This document shows, piece by piece, positions 16,758 through 25,077 of a stretch of DNA of 64,000 nt. Position 1 is the first letter of the stretch; each line of letters begins with the position of its first letter. Below the pieces are notes generated by a model. That model searched no databases. It was not told the DNA's origin and saw only the letters and a program-made list of their open reading frames with translations. The position numbers and the translations under genes were made by a program. Where the stretch lies: positions 173,661 through 237,660 of the forward strand of contig NZ_JABMII010000001.1 in the NCBI RefSeq assembly GCF_014884995.1, in the 5' to 3' direction. This DNA comes from Spirabiliibacterium pneumoniae (GTDB lineage: Bacteria; Pseudomonadota; Gammaproteobacteria; Enterobacterales; Pasteurellaceae).

Positions 16758-18914
16758 TTACCCCCGATTAAATTCTGTCACCGCTTTTTGCTCCACATGC
16801 TCATACAGCACGCGCCCATCTAATTCGATTTTATTAGTGAGATGAATAACTTGTTTTTGTGTCTGTAGCGCTTTTTCAAGTGATTGGCTTACGACTTGAC
16901 CGACTTGCTGAATATCAGCACTTAAATTGACAGGTTGTCCCGTTTGCTTTTCAATAAACTCACGTAGTAGCTGCGCATTCTCATTCTTATCCCCAAATGC
17001 GGTTGAAAAGCGCATTGAGAGAGGAATATCAACATTATGCTGTTGAGCATAATCCATAAGTGCTGCACGTTGAGGATTCGCATTACGGATGGCATTATCA
17101 CGCATAGTGCGTTTAGCTTGATTCAAATCCGATTGAACATAGCTCTGAGCTGCTGCAGTTGCCGCAAATGTTGCTAACGGCAAAAATCCTACACTACTCG
17201 CATTTGCTGCTGCACCTGCACCAGCCGCACCTGCACCCACGGTGCCAGCTATACCGCCTGCGCCTTTACCAAAAGAATTCATAACTGACATCGTGGCTAA
17301 TGCAGCCCCAAAGGTGTAAACAGCATCTTTTGCCCCCACAAGGAATTGCGTTAACTCAGGATATTGTTTACCGTAGGTTGAGAGTGTAGATGTCACGTCT
17401 CCTAATTGTTTGTTAAAAGCCTTCATATTATCGAATTCAGAGAATTCAACCGTATTTTTGAGATCTTGAGTCTTATACTCAGCTGTCGAGCTGATGACTT
17501 GATGCGATGTTTCAACTGCACCGTCAGCATTATGCACACTATCTTTTACTTCATTGCCCAGTTTTTTATTATTTCTCATTCCAAGCAAGGCCATTAGAGC
17601 TTGCCTATCGGAAATGACTTGCCCTACAGCAGTACCCTCTACAAGCGTGGCCATCTCTTCTAATAGTTTTTTCTGGTCTTCTTTTTTGGCTTTACCTAAC
17701 TTTGATTTTAGTTGCTGATACCGCTTGTCATTACTCACCACATCATCAATGATTTGAGAAAATGCATCGAGTGAGTTCATGCCTTTATTTTTGTAGTTCT
17801 GCATTGAACCAATCAGATCGATGCCAACTGTTTTACCCGTTTTGGGGTCAATATAATCCAACTTTGAAAAACGCTGATTAGTTTCTTTAGACGTGATTTT
17901 AGCCAGTAAATTAACAAGATTATTACCAGCCTCATCAGATGTCCCCGCTGTAACCCTTGCTTGCTGATTAGCAACTAGCAAGGCTTCAAACCCGCTCATA
18001 CCACTAAGTCCTGCTTGTTGTGCTGCCGCCATTTGTTGCGGAAGCCAACGAGCCATATCAGATAGCTCAAAATTACCTGCCTGACCTGCAGCAACAGCTT
18101 TATCAAGAACAGCACCAATCTGATTTTCATCAATGCCCATTTGCTGCATTGCTGAAATGGCAATTCTTGCAATATCATCAGTGCTTGCACCTGTTGCAAC
18201 GGAAGCTTTTTGTAGTGTTGGAAGTAGATTCATGGCTGTCTTGGTTTCTACAGCACCAGATGCGAGCATAGTATCTAATGCACTCAAAGCATTTTCTTTA
18301 GTGCCTCCACCAATACTAACGGCATTTCGAATGGCCTGATCAAGTTCATTCATGCCAGCAACTCGCCCATTGGCATCACGCTCGGAAAAAGCAGTATTAG
18401 AGGCCATGGCCAATTGATTTTCATAACTCATGGCTTTTTGGCTTTTATCACGCAATGCCATAGTACCCACTGCCAGCCCCGCACCGACACTCATGACGCC
18501 ACGACCGATATTGGCAAAACGTGTTGTTTTAAAACCATCAAGTTCTCTATTCAGAGAGGATATTTGTTTTTGTGCGGCTCTAGCTTCTTTTGCCAGTGCC
18601 TGACTAGATAGCATGCCACTATTTTTTAGTCGTTCGTAGGCATTACGAGTTTGTTCAATTTCACGCTGAATGCTGTTTTCACTACGAACACCTAGAATTT
18701 CACGAGTCCGTATAGCTTCTCTGATTGTACGATAACTTTGTTCTGTCACTCGCGCGGTTTTTTGCACGCCTTGTTGCGCTTTCAACTCGCTTTTTTGCGA
18801 TTGCTGTTCAATTTCTTGGGTGGACTTTTTGACTTTGTCTTTAATAGACGACATTGCCTTGCTGACAAAATCTTTTGCCCTCACCTCTAATGCAATTTTA
18901 AATCTGCTTGCCAT
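16758..18914 (-). CDS. Tail tape measure protein, Mu gp42-like
   Basis: A 718-residue tape measure. There is an N-terminal coiled coil (about residues 10-130), a TP901-type core (DQAIRNAVSIGGGTKENALS, DMARWLPQQMAAAQQAGLSG), a Gly/Ala-rich hydrophobic stretch at about 560-590 (GAGGIAGTVGAGAAGAGAAA) and a short C-terminal coiled region. Its length would set a short contractile tail. It follows the frameshifted chaperone genes, the normal arrangement. Confidence 0.92.
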   Translation of the reverse strand: MASRFKIALEVRAKDFVSKAMSSIKDKVKKSTQEIEQQSQKSELKAQQGVQKTARVTEQSYRTIREAIRTREILGVRSENSIQREIEQTRNAYERLKNSGMLSSQALAKEARAAQKQISSLNRELDGFKTTRFANIGRGVMSVGAGLAVGTMALRDKSQKAMSYENQLAMASNTAFSERDANGRVAGMNELDQAIRNAVSIGGGTKENALSALDTMLASGAVETKTAMNLLPTLQKASVATGASTDDIARIAISAMQQMGIDENQIGAVLDKAVAAGQAGNFELSDMARWLPQQMAAAQQAGLSGMSGFEALLVANQQARVTAGTSDEAGNNLVNLLAKITSKETNQRFSKLDYIDPKTGKTVGIDLIGSMQNYKNKGMNSLDAFSQIIDDVVSNDKRYQQLKSKLGKAKKEDQKKLLEEMATLVEGTAVGQVISDRQALMALLGMRNNKKLGNEVKDSVHNADGAVETSHQVISSTAEYKTQDLKNTVEFSEFDNMKAFNKQLGDVTSTLSTYGKQYPELTQFLVGAKDAVYTFGAALATMSVMNSFGKGAGGIAGTVGAGAAGAGAAANASSVGFLPLATFAATAAAQSYVQSDLNQAKRTMRDNAIRNANPQRAALMDYAQQHNVDIPLSMRFSTAFGDKNENAQLLREFIEKQTGQPVNLSADIQQVGQVVSQSLEKALQTQKQVIHLTNKIELDGRVLYEHVEQKAVTEFNRG

Positions 18915-18950
18915 GTTAAACCTCGTTTAAGTCGCCTTTAAAAATACGAA

Positions 18951-18974
18951 AAAAGGGCATTTAGCCCCTTTTTC
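18951..18974 (-). terminator. Intra-operon terminator upstream of the tape measure gene
   Basis: Reverse strand AAAAAGGGGC-TAAAT-GCCCTTTTTT, a stem followed by T6. The TAA in the loop is the stop of the frameshifted chaperone. It may lower tape-measure expression relative to tube and sheath. Confidence 0.65.
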
Positions 18975-19535
18975 TGCGCTGTAACCTGTAGTGTGTGCTA
19001 CTCCCCCGTTGCCGCTGTGTTTTAATGCCTTGGCTTTCAAGCCAGCTTTGTGTCCATGCGTAGATTTCCAACGTGGACATTCTCTGCACATCTTGCTCGC
19101 CAAAGCCCATTTTATTCAGCAAAATCACCGCACGTCGGTAATCGGCATAAACTGCACCTAGGCTGGGGCGTCGACTGGATTCGGCAGGGCTGGGCTTGCC
19201 GAATCGTGCGAACGCTTTTTTCGCAAGACAGTCAATGCGTCAATCACCACGGTGTAGTCATAAGCCAGCAAATTATCGAGCAAAAACTCAGGTGTCAGCA
19301 CAGATTGCGGAATACCTTCAATCTCCAGTTGCTGACCCAAATAACTTAGATCTTCCAGCATTTTCTCTTCGCTCGTTAATGGGCGATCTTCAATGCCCAA
19401 CAAGCCAATGGATTCCATCACGTCGAATGCCTTGCAGCGCCCACGTAACGTCAACAGACTCAAGCTAAAAGCAAAGTGCGGTTTGCCTTGATACATCACG
19501 CCATGGGTCAGGGTGCCTTTTTCTACTAAGTCCAT
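18961..19535 (-). CDS. Tail assembly chaperone, -1 frameshift product
   Basis: At codons 105-107 of the short chaperone the sequence reads CG-A-AAA-AAG, a classical -1 slippery heptamer (19215-19221). Shifting -1 there continues as AFARFGKPSPAESSRRPS and GAVYADYRRAVILLNKMG until TAA at 18961. The extension has no start of its own and lies between tube and tape measure, as in the G/GT pair of lambda and its Mu counterpart. The listed range covers both parts; the translated product skips back one base at the slip. Confidence 0.75.
19158..19535 (-). CDS. Tail assembly chaperone, Mu gp41-like (unshifted form)
   Basis: A 125-residue protein (MDLVEKGTLTHGVMYQGKPH) between tail tube and tape measure. 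Such proteins coat the tape measure during tail assembly. Its ATG overlaps the tube stop by one base. The slippery A-AAA-AAG is 19 codons before its stop. Confidence 0.8.
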   Translation of the reverse strand: MDLVEKGTLTHGVMYQGKPHFAFSLSLLTLRGRCKAFDVMESIGLLGIEDRPLTSEEKMLEDLSYLGQQLEIEGIPQSVLTPEFLLDNLLAYDYTVVIDALTVLRKKRSHDSASPALPNPVDAPA

Positions 19536-19909
19536 TATTCAGTCACCTCTTTCAGTGCGTTCATGGAAATATCAATCACCGCTTCATTGTCCACAGTGTA
19601 TTTCTCGCCCACCTGTGTGGTGAAACAGCCCAAATAGCTGGTACGTTTGTCGTCCTGGCCCAATGGGTAAATGGTGATTTTGGCATCCTCAATCGCGCCC
19701 CAATCAACTTCAGTGCCATCAATTGGCATAGCCGCTGTCAATTGAATTTCCCACGTGGCAATGCCTTTGGCAAAACCACGCGCTTGCCCCTCTGAGTTCA
19801 TGGTTTTCACCAATTTACGCCCCGTGGCTTTGGTGACAGTTAAATCCGTAATTTCAATCTCGTTGCCGTCCACTTCAAGAACGGCAGAGCCTGCATATTT
19901 CTCTGCCAT
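19535..19909 (-). CDS. Tail tube protein, Mu gp40 (M)-like
   Basis: A 124-residue tube protein starting MAEKYAGSAVLEVDGNEIEI, with the conserved KLVKTMNSEGQARGFAKGIATW. It polymerises inside the contractile sheath. AGGAGTGACC precedes the ATG, 10 nt after the sheath stop. Confidence 0.92.
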   Translation of the reverse strand: MAEKYAGSAVLEVDGNEIEITDLTVTKATGRKLVKTMNSEGQARGFAKGIATWEIQLTAAMPIDGTEVDWGAIEDAKITIYPLGQDDKRTSYLGCFTTQVGEKYTVDNEAVIDISMNALKEVTE

Positions 19910-19919
19910 AGGTCACTCC

Positions 19920-21338
19920 TTATAAAATCAAGTTAATACGGTTTGCCACCACATGCAAGCCATTCACAACATCGGTTGGAATCTCGCAATCAAGACGGTT
20001 CGGGTCTTGCAAATTGCGCACCACCAGCAATTTTGCTTTATGATCATCGACGTTTTCGACAATTTCCAACGCAGAGAGCTTGTACAACACGTCCAAAATC
20101 TCCGACCGCACTTTGGGTGGCGTGCGTGAGCTGAGTTTGGCACGTGGGAATCGCAACTCTAAGCGTTGTTCAACTGCTTTGCGTACATAATCAAGGGTGC
20201 GAATGGTGGTCAAATCCAAATAGCTTGGGTCATCGGTATTCGTTGCGGATTTGGTGTAAGTCGTAATCGCACGCACAATCTGCACTCGGTGATTGACTAC
20301 AGTAAGCGGGGTCAGTCCGTGATATAACGCTTGATTGACTTCACTGAGCAGTGGATTTTGGCTGGCATCCACTTCGCTCAAGCCTTTAACTTCCAGCGTA
20401 TTGAGTGGGCGCGCTGGGTCTTCTTCACTGGCAATCACCGCGCCGTATCCCGCTGCAATCAAAGCATTAGGCTCAACGCAGCCTTTATACCAGCCGACAG
20501 TCACGCGGTTACCATTGATTTTTTCGGCGTAAGTTGTGCCTGTTGACATTGTTCCGCGCCATCCCAACACACCAATACCTGGCTTTTTCTCCAGTGGGCT
20601 GGAGACAGTATCAAGGTGCTCACGCAAGGCTTTGGCATTTTTATCATCAGCAAAAGGGGAGATGATAATGTGATATTGCTTACCCGCCACAGACGCTAAC
20701 GCTTTCGCCAAATCCGCATTCTGTGCGCCAGAGCTAAAGGCACTGGCCTCAAGAGTAATGTCAGGCGTGCTGTTGCTGACACTCAAGCTGATTTCATTGC
20801 CAATTTCCCCTTTGCATTTTGCAGTCAAGTTCACAGTTTTACTGGAAACTTGCGCACTCACAGGGCAAATATCGCTGGCATTGATCACCGCTTTTAATCG
20901 TTCTGCTACCGCAGTGTCTGCTTCTTTAGCCGCAACCGCAATGGCATACTCGACGCCCGCAATCACCACTTTCATCACACCTGCACTTGATGCCGTGCCA
21001 GCAAGGGTTAAGGTGGCAGTGGCTGCCACACCTGATGAGTTATCTTTCAACCCCATCACCGAGAGGCGAATAAACGGGTTGTTTGCAATCGCCATGCGCG
21101 TCATCAAATGCGCCCATGAACCTGCACCAAAGCGATTTTTGGCATCAACATCTGAAAACACACGCTCAGGTTCGGTAAAGTCCGCCGTACTTTCCACCGA
21201 CATTGGTGCAACAATTAACACCTCTTGTTCATTGGTCGGCAATGTGGTTACTGCACCTTTGGCATTGTATTCTGTAAATACACCTGGTCGGCGAATACTC
21301 CCTGGGATTTGGTCAAATTCGATATGGGTGTCAGCCAT
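19920..21338 (-). CDS. Tail sheath protein, Mu gp39 (L)-like
   Basis: A 472-residue contractile sheath. The N-terminus has FDQIPGSIRRPGVFTEYNAK. There are an inserted Ig-like segment (about 115-200) and a C-terminal part with YLDLTTIRTLDYVRKAVEQR and FPRAKLSSRTPPKVR. The size matches Mu gpL closely. The start overlaps the gp38-like gene by 8 nt. Confidence 0.94.
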   Translation of the reverse strand: MADTHIEFDQIPGSIRRPGVFTEYNAKGAVTTLPTNEQEVLIVAPMSVESTADFTEPERVFSDVDAKNRFGAGSWAHLMTRMAIANNPFIRLSVMGLKDNSSGVAATATLTLAGTASSAGVMKVVIAGVEYAIAVAAKEADTAVAERLKAVINASDICPVSAQVSSKTVNLTAKCKGEIGNEISLSVSNSTPDITLEASAFSSGAQNADLAKALASVAGKQYHIIISPFADDKNAKALREHLDTVSSPLEKKPGIGVLGWRGTMSTGTTYAEKINGNRVTVGWYKGCVEPNALIAAGYGAVIASEEDPARPLNTLEVKGLSEVDASQNPLLSEVNQALYHGLTPLTVVNHRVQIVRAITTYTKSATNTDDPSYLDLTTIRTLDYVRKAVEQRLELRFPRAKLSSRTPPKVRSEILDVLYKLSALEIVENVDDHKAKLLVVRNLQDPNRLDCEIPTDVVNGLHVVANRINLIL

Positions 21339-21507
21339 TTTCTACCTCACTGTTTCTACGATTAGACTTCACTTCAATTAAATCGCCATCTGCAATACGA
21401 CGCAGGTAATATGGCGTTTCGTCCACGTCCACCGCACTTTGTTCAATAAAGTGGTGTGGGCGGTGCTCAAAGGGCACTTTCACCCCTTTGGCGGCTTTCA
21501 CTTTCAT
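21331..21507 (-). CDS. Small tail protein, Mu gp38-like (DUF2635)
   Basis: Fifty-eight residues: starts MKVKAAKGVKVPFEHRPHHF and contains the DUF2635 motif YYLRRIADGDLIEV. AAGGAG precedes the ATG. It overlaps both the preceding gp37-like gene (4 nt) and the sheath gene (8 nt). A SAV triplet in the middle is encoded by an uptake sequence. Its role is unknown, but it is always placed just before the sheath in Mu-like phages. Confidence 0.88.
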   Translation of the reverse strand: MKVKAAKGVKVPFEHRPHHFIEQSAVDVDETPYYLRRIADGDLIEVKSNRRNSEVENG

Positions 21508-22154
21508 GTTTTCTCCTTGGTTTCAATCTCAAACGGCACTTGGGCTGCATTGGTTGGGTCAAACAGTTTGCCTTCAAGTGTCCTCAACTCGGCGTCAGGT
21601 GCTGAGAGTTTGCCTTGATAGCGGTTGAACAGATAATCAGGGCTATTAATATCCGCTGTTGGCTCTGGGAATTTGCCATCGTCCAAAAAGTCTGATTGTG
21701 AGTAACGAATATCAAATTCAATGGCATAAGCCGTTAATGCTGAATTTTGCACAGGCGCTTGATTGAATAACGCTCGCACCTCGGCAATTTCAATCGGCTC
21801 AACCAATTGCCCCAGTGTTTGGTTGATGAGCAAACGCTTTACTGCACTGATTAACTGATTTGCGCCAATCTCGCGTTCAGTCACGCCACCGTGACGACCT
21901 GCTTTTTCACTTCGTAATGAGCGCACCAATACAATCACGATAAATTTATCGCTGGCTTTAATGCGATAACTACGCGCTGACACACCCATGCGCTCAAAGC
22001 GCGAGCCACCATAAGTCACTAACACTGCAGGCAAGTTCAGTAGATTCAATTTAGGGTCATCTAGCTCACCACCATAACTTTCTACACGGCGAGCCAACTT
22101 ACCCAACCCAAGCTGCAAGCGCTCAACCAGCGCATTTTCAATACGGCTTATCAC
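21504..22154 (-). CDS. Tail terminator-type protein, Mu gp37-like (DUF1834)
   Basis: About 216 residues from a GTG start (reading MISRIENALVERLQLGLGKL) overlapping the gp36-like gene by 17 nt. Contains YGGSRFERMGVSARSYRIKA, typical of DUF1834 proteins. The longer open frame upstream translates into the wrong phase of the gp36-like gene, so I reject it as the start. Confidence 0.8.
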   Translation of the reverse strand: MISRIENALVERLQLGLGKLARRVESYGGELDDPKLNLLNLPAVLVTYGGSRFERMGVSARSYRIKASDKFIVIVLVRSLRSEKAGRHGGVTEREIGANQLISAVKRLLINQTLGQLVEPIEIAEVRALFNQAPVQNSALTAYAIEFDIRYSQSDFLDDGKFPEPTADINSPDYLFNRYQGKLSAPDAELRTLEGKLFDPTNAAQVPFEIETKEKT

Positions 22155-22566
22155 GGCTAAATACCCTTGAGTTACCATTGACAAACTGCACGCCATTAGC
22201 GAGCGCATCACTGGCATTATCAACATCATCCTCAAGCCCGAGAGAGACTTTGCCACTGGCAATATCGTCAAGCTCTTTAAGGCTTAATTTATAACGTGCG
22301 ATAATTTCATCCGTGATGGTCACCCCTGACATACTGCACAGGCGATAACGCGCTAAGTCACAACAAATGCGAGTGAGATTGCGCGGAATGGTTTTAAGTG
22401 GCAGGCGATAACGCCCCGCCAGCGCACCATCAATTTGGCTACTACTGTCATCAAGTGCGATTTGCAGTACGGACTCATTGACCTCACCGTTGCCCTCGCG
22501 GTCGGTTAACTCAATGCTTTGCACCTCACCAACCCGAATCACAAAATCACTCACACTGGCGTACAT
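22138..22566 (-). CDS. Head-tail connector, Mu gp36-like (DUF1320)
   Basis: About 142 residues with the DUF1320 pattern: DDSSSQIDGALAGRYRLPLK, IPRNLTRICCDLARYRLCSM. It probably acts at the head-tail interface. The ATG at 22566 is preferred over the one a codon upstream only weakly. It lies 3 nt after the gp35-like gene. Confidence 0.88.
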   Translation of the reverse strand: MYASVSDFVIRVGEVQSIELTDREGNGEVNESVLQIALDDSSSQIDGALAGRYRLPLKTIPRNLTRICCDLARYRLCSMSGVTITDEIIARYKLSLKELDDIASGKVSLGLEDDVDNASDALANGVQFVNGNSRVFSRDKPY

Positions 22567-22569
22567 CAC

Positions 22570-22851
22570 TTACTCCTTGGTGATAAACTCAACCGTCAAC
22601 CATGGGTCTTGGGTCAAGGCCTCAATATCACGCGCACTGAGTTGGTCAAGCGCAATTTCAACCGTACTTTGCTTATTAAAGCGATACCCCGCGCGGCCAT
22701 AGCTTTCTTGTGGGTGAATGGCTTTCAACAATACCGACACACCAACAGCTTCCACCTCACTAACCGCACTTTGGTCTTCTGCAACCGCACTTTCAACCTC
22801 AACGGCTGAGGACTCTAATACGGTACTTTGTTGCTTTTTCACTTTTGCCAT
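22570..22851 (-). CDS. Mu gp35-like (FluMu HI1506-type) protein
   Basis: Ninety-three residues from ATG 22851, preceded by AAAGGAG. It has a basic start MAKVKKQQ, an acidic linker with three SAV repeats encoded by uptake sequences (SSAVEVESAVAEDQSAVSEV), and a folded C-terminal part (SVLLKAIHPQESYGRAGYRF) ending in a beta strand VEFITKE. It sits directly downstream of the major head gene as in FluMu. Function unknown. Confidence 0.75.
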   Translation of the reverse strand: MAKVKKQQSTVLESSAVEVESAVAEDQSAVSEVEAVGVSVLLKAIHPQESYGRAGYRFNKQSTVEIALDQLSARDIEALTQDPWLTVEFITKE

Positions 22852-22866
22852 AAAAACTCCTTTAAC

Positions 22867-22888
22867 CTCCCCCACGCGGGTGGGGGAG
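22867..22888 (-). promoter_or_regulatory. GC-rich hairpin between major head gene and gp35-like gene
   Basis: CTCCCCCAC and GTGGGGGAG pair perfectly over 9 bp with loop GCGG, four bases after the head-gene stop. No T run follows; the next ribosome binding site is 10 nt away. It may stabilise the head mRNA 3' end or partially stop transcription. Confidence 0.6.
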
Positions 22889-22894
22889 AGGTGA

Positions 22895-23818
22895 TTATTC
22901 GATGATGTAAGGACTCACCATCACTTTCAAACGGCCTTTTAAGGTGTTGGTTGTGCCATTGATGACATCGGCATTGCAGATGTCTAACGCCGCTTTCTCA
23001 AGGCTTGGTGGAACAAGCAATACGTTCGGGCGAATGTTCAAGAATGCACCACCGTCCGCTTTCAATGTGGTCATGATTTCAATAATCTTCATCACATTTT
23101 CAGCATTGAGTCTGGTCTCTTTGACTTTGTGCGCTAATTGCCAAAATGCAAAACCTGCTGTACAGCGGTAACGCGCGCCCCAAAGGTATTTATCTTCCAT
23201 AAATACTGTGTCGGACTTAGACGGGTCAAATTTCGCTTCAAATTCAGGTTTGGTGCGCTCTTGGAAAATCAGTGGCTTAATCACATTTGTGGTATCCATC
23301 AAATACCAAGACTTCTCACCGCTATCTGAACCTGTAGTCAAGTTAACTTGGTTTGTTCCAGAACTTGTGCCATCAACGTTTTGATAGTACGGATGGTCTG
23401 TGTCAAAGAAGTTTTGGCCGTCATAGCACAGGGTGGATTCACCCGCTTTGAGTAAGCCAAACACCAATTCGTCAGGCAACTCAGCGGCGGCTTGTCCCAT
23501 TTGCGCCATCATCGGGCGGAACAAGCCAACTTGGTCATCTTCCACATCGGTGCGTGGTACGGACACGGTTGCCTCGTACTTTTTGTTTTCAAGGCTAATG
23601 CCTTGGGCTTGCATTTCTTTAATCGTCCGTTTTGATGTCCATTCCACCAGTTTCGGGAAAGCACTCATAAAGCCATAGGTGTTCACCTTGGTATTAGACG
23701 AAATCGGCATCGCCAACGCGCGCCATTGCGGATCAATGTGTTTTAAACCGCCGTTAAACTCTGCACGAAAAGCGGCGTCTAACGCTTTCAACACTTCTGA
23801 TTTTTTAAATCCAGCCAT
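22895..23818 (-). CDS. Major head protein, Mu gpT-like
   Basis: A 307-residue major capsid protein. Mu gpT hallmarks are FNGGLKHIDPQWRALAMPIS, FPKLVEWTSKRTIKEMQAQG and FDTDHPYYQNVDG. It assembles the icosahedral shell on the scaffold encoded just upstream. It lies 3 nt after the protease/scaffold stop. Confidence 0.95.
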   Translation of the reverse strand: MAGFKKSEVLKALDAAFRAEFNGGLKHIDPQWRALAMPISSNTKVNTYGFMSAFPKLVEWTSKRTIKEMQAQGISLENKKYEATVSVPRTDVEDDQVGLFRPMMAQMGQAAAELPDELVFGLLKAGESTLCYDGQNFFDTDHPYYQNVDGTSSGTNQVNLTTGSDSGEKSWYLMDTTNVIKPLIFQERTKPEFEAKFDPSKSDTVFMEDKYLWGARYRCTAGFAFWQLAHKVKETRLNAENVMKIIEIMTTLKADGGAFLNIRPNVLLVPPSLEKAALDICNADVINGTTNTLKGRLKVMVSPYIIE

Positions 23819-23821
23819 AAA

Positions 23822-24355
23822 TTATGCTCCAGTAGGTAAGATTGCTTGAAATTCTGCGTCGGTCATGCCTAGCATTTTGGCGGCCGCACGCTGCTCTTCT
23901 GACAAAGCGACTTTGTCAGCTTCATTCGGGTTTTTGCCCTCGGATTGCGATTGAGTGAATGCCGCAGGGGCGGTGGCTTGCAAGTATTCAGAAAGTGCGG
24001 TGGCATCTTTTGCACCGAGCTTTTCAGCCCACGCTTTCTGCGCTGGCAACAAGCGTCCCTCTGACAAAGCCACGTCAATCATATTTTTTACTTTGTCAGC
24101 GTTGACTTCGCTTTGCAGCTTATTGAGCTGTGCTTGCACGGCTTGCAACTCGGAAAGTGCAACATATTCTTTCGGATCAGGTGCTTTTTCACTTAATGCC
24201 ACCACATCGGCATTGGCTTTTTCCAAACGGCCATAAACATCAGTAATAGCCACGCCGCTTTTTTCTTGCTGATTACTCAATGCAACCAACTTTTCTTTCA
24301 ATGCGTCTTCACTTGCCGCAGGCAGGTTAAAGAGCTTTTTCAATAGTTCTAACAT
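23822..24355 (-). CDS. Nested scaffold protein (Mu gpZ-like) from an internal start
   Basis: An in-frame ATG at 24355 has an excellent own ribosome binding site (AAAAGGAAATCCT before ATG) and begins MLELLKKLFNLPAASEDALK. The 177-residue product would be the scaffold alone, as with gene Z nested in gene I of Mu. No other gene in this phage codes for a scaffold. Confidence 0.7.
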   Translation of the reverse strand: MLELLKKLFNLPAASEDALKEKLVALSNQQEKSGVAITDVYGRLEKANADVVALSEKAPDPKEYVALSELQAVQAQLNKLQSEVNADKVKNMIDVALSEGRLLPAQKAWAEKLGAKDATALSEYLQATAPAAFTQSQSEGKNPNEADKVALSEEQRAAAKMLGMTDAEFQAILPTGA

Positions 24356-24838
24356 AGGATTTCCTTTTGCTTGGTTTACCAAATCAGAGGCTGCAATCGC
24401 TTCTTCCAGTTCATGGAGTGCAGGGCGGTTGGTCAGTGCGGCATTAATCACCCGAATCACTTGGCCGCTTTTATCGGCTAAAAAATAGGGTGAAATATAG
24501 CGATATTCTTTTTGCTTGATATGCGCGGACGCTTTCGTTGTCCAACTCACATCAGCAAACAAGCCTTTACCACTGATATATTCCGCATGCTCAATCCAAC
24601 CTGCAGCAATATTGCCTTGCCCGTTTTTATCCAGCCATAATGTTTGATGCTCATAGTCCACCATCATTTTGACTTTGCGTGCATTGATTTCCTCGGCTAA
24701 CGCATAGCCATTAGAGTCATCTACATACCAGCCCTCCTTACTGCGCCCATCAGCGGGATAAAACCGTCCATACGGGAACAACTGAATGCGCCCATTGGGG
24801 ACAATTTCAAAACTCAATGCGACGGGGGTTAATGACAT
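23822..24838 (-). CDS. Head maturation protease (Mu gpI-like) with C-terminal scaffold
   Basis: A 338-residue protein starting MSLTPVALSFEIVPNGRIQL, preceded by AAGGAG. The N-terminal half resembles Mu I protease (FYPADGRSKEGWYVDDSNGY, KMMVDYEHQTLWLDKNGQ with a candidate catalytic His). The C-terminal half (from about residue 162) is a charged coiled-coil scaffold, rich in ALSE repeats. An upstream extension of 26 codons is rejected because it overlaps the late promoter. Confidence 0.88.
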   Translation of the reverse strand: MSLTPVALSFEIVPNGRIQLFPYGRFYPADGRSKEGWYVDDSNGYALAEEINARKVKMMVDYEHQTLWLDKNGQGNIAAGWIEHAEYISGKGLFADVSWTTKASAHIKQKEYRYISPYFLADKSGQVIRVINAALTNRPALHELEEAIAASDLVNQAKGNPMLELLKKLFNLPAASEDALKEKLVALSNQQEKSGVAITDVYGRLEKANADVVALSEKAPDPKEYVALSELQAVQAQLNKLQSEVNADKVKNMIDVALSEGRLLPAQKAWAEKLGAKDATALSEYLQATAPAAFTQSQSEGKNPNEADKVALSEEQRAAAKMLGMTDAEFQAILPTGA

Positions 24839-24869
24839 AAAAAACTCCTTAAAACGAAATGTCAGGGCT

Positions 24870-24918
24870 AGAATAGGTGAAAAAACACACGCACAAGGGG
24901 TGAAGGACTTCAGCACGA
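24870..24918 (-). promoter_or_regulatory. Late promoter of the head protease/major head module
   Basis: Reverse strand: TCGTGCTGAAGTCCTTCA, then -10 TATTCT (24875-24870) beginning 43 nt after its first base. The perfect dyad TGAAG-TC-CTTCA is at 24901-24912. It is the position of PI in Mu, between G and I. Confidence 0.75.
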
Positions 24919-24975
24919 CAATTTAGGAAAGATTTTTGAAGGAAAGGAATAAGGAGCAACCCATCAAGCAAGACC

Positions 24976-25018
24976 CTTTTTAAAACGTTTTAAACCGCTT
25001 TTAAATCGTTTTAAAAAC
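24976..25018. repeat. Helically phased TTTAAA array in the prophage centre
   Basis: Four T-run/A-run steps with their T/A junctions at 24981, 24991, 25002 and 25012, i.e. 10, 11 and 10 bp apart. They lie between gpG and gpI genes, 80 bp from the midpoint of the prophage. Mu has its strong gyrase site at this place; equivalence is inference. Confidence 0.5.
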
Positions 25019-25043
25019 CACTCACCCGACCCATTGCCCCAAT

Positions 25044-25069
25044 TCAGAGAAAAACGCCCCTACGGGCGT
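25044..25069 (-). terminator. Terminator after the gpG-like gene
   Basis: Reverse strand ACGCCC-GTAG-GGGCGT followed by TTTTT. It separates the terminase-portal-gpG module from the protease-head module. Confidence 0.85.
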
Positions 25070-25077
25070 AATATTGG

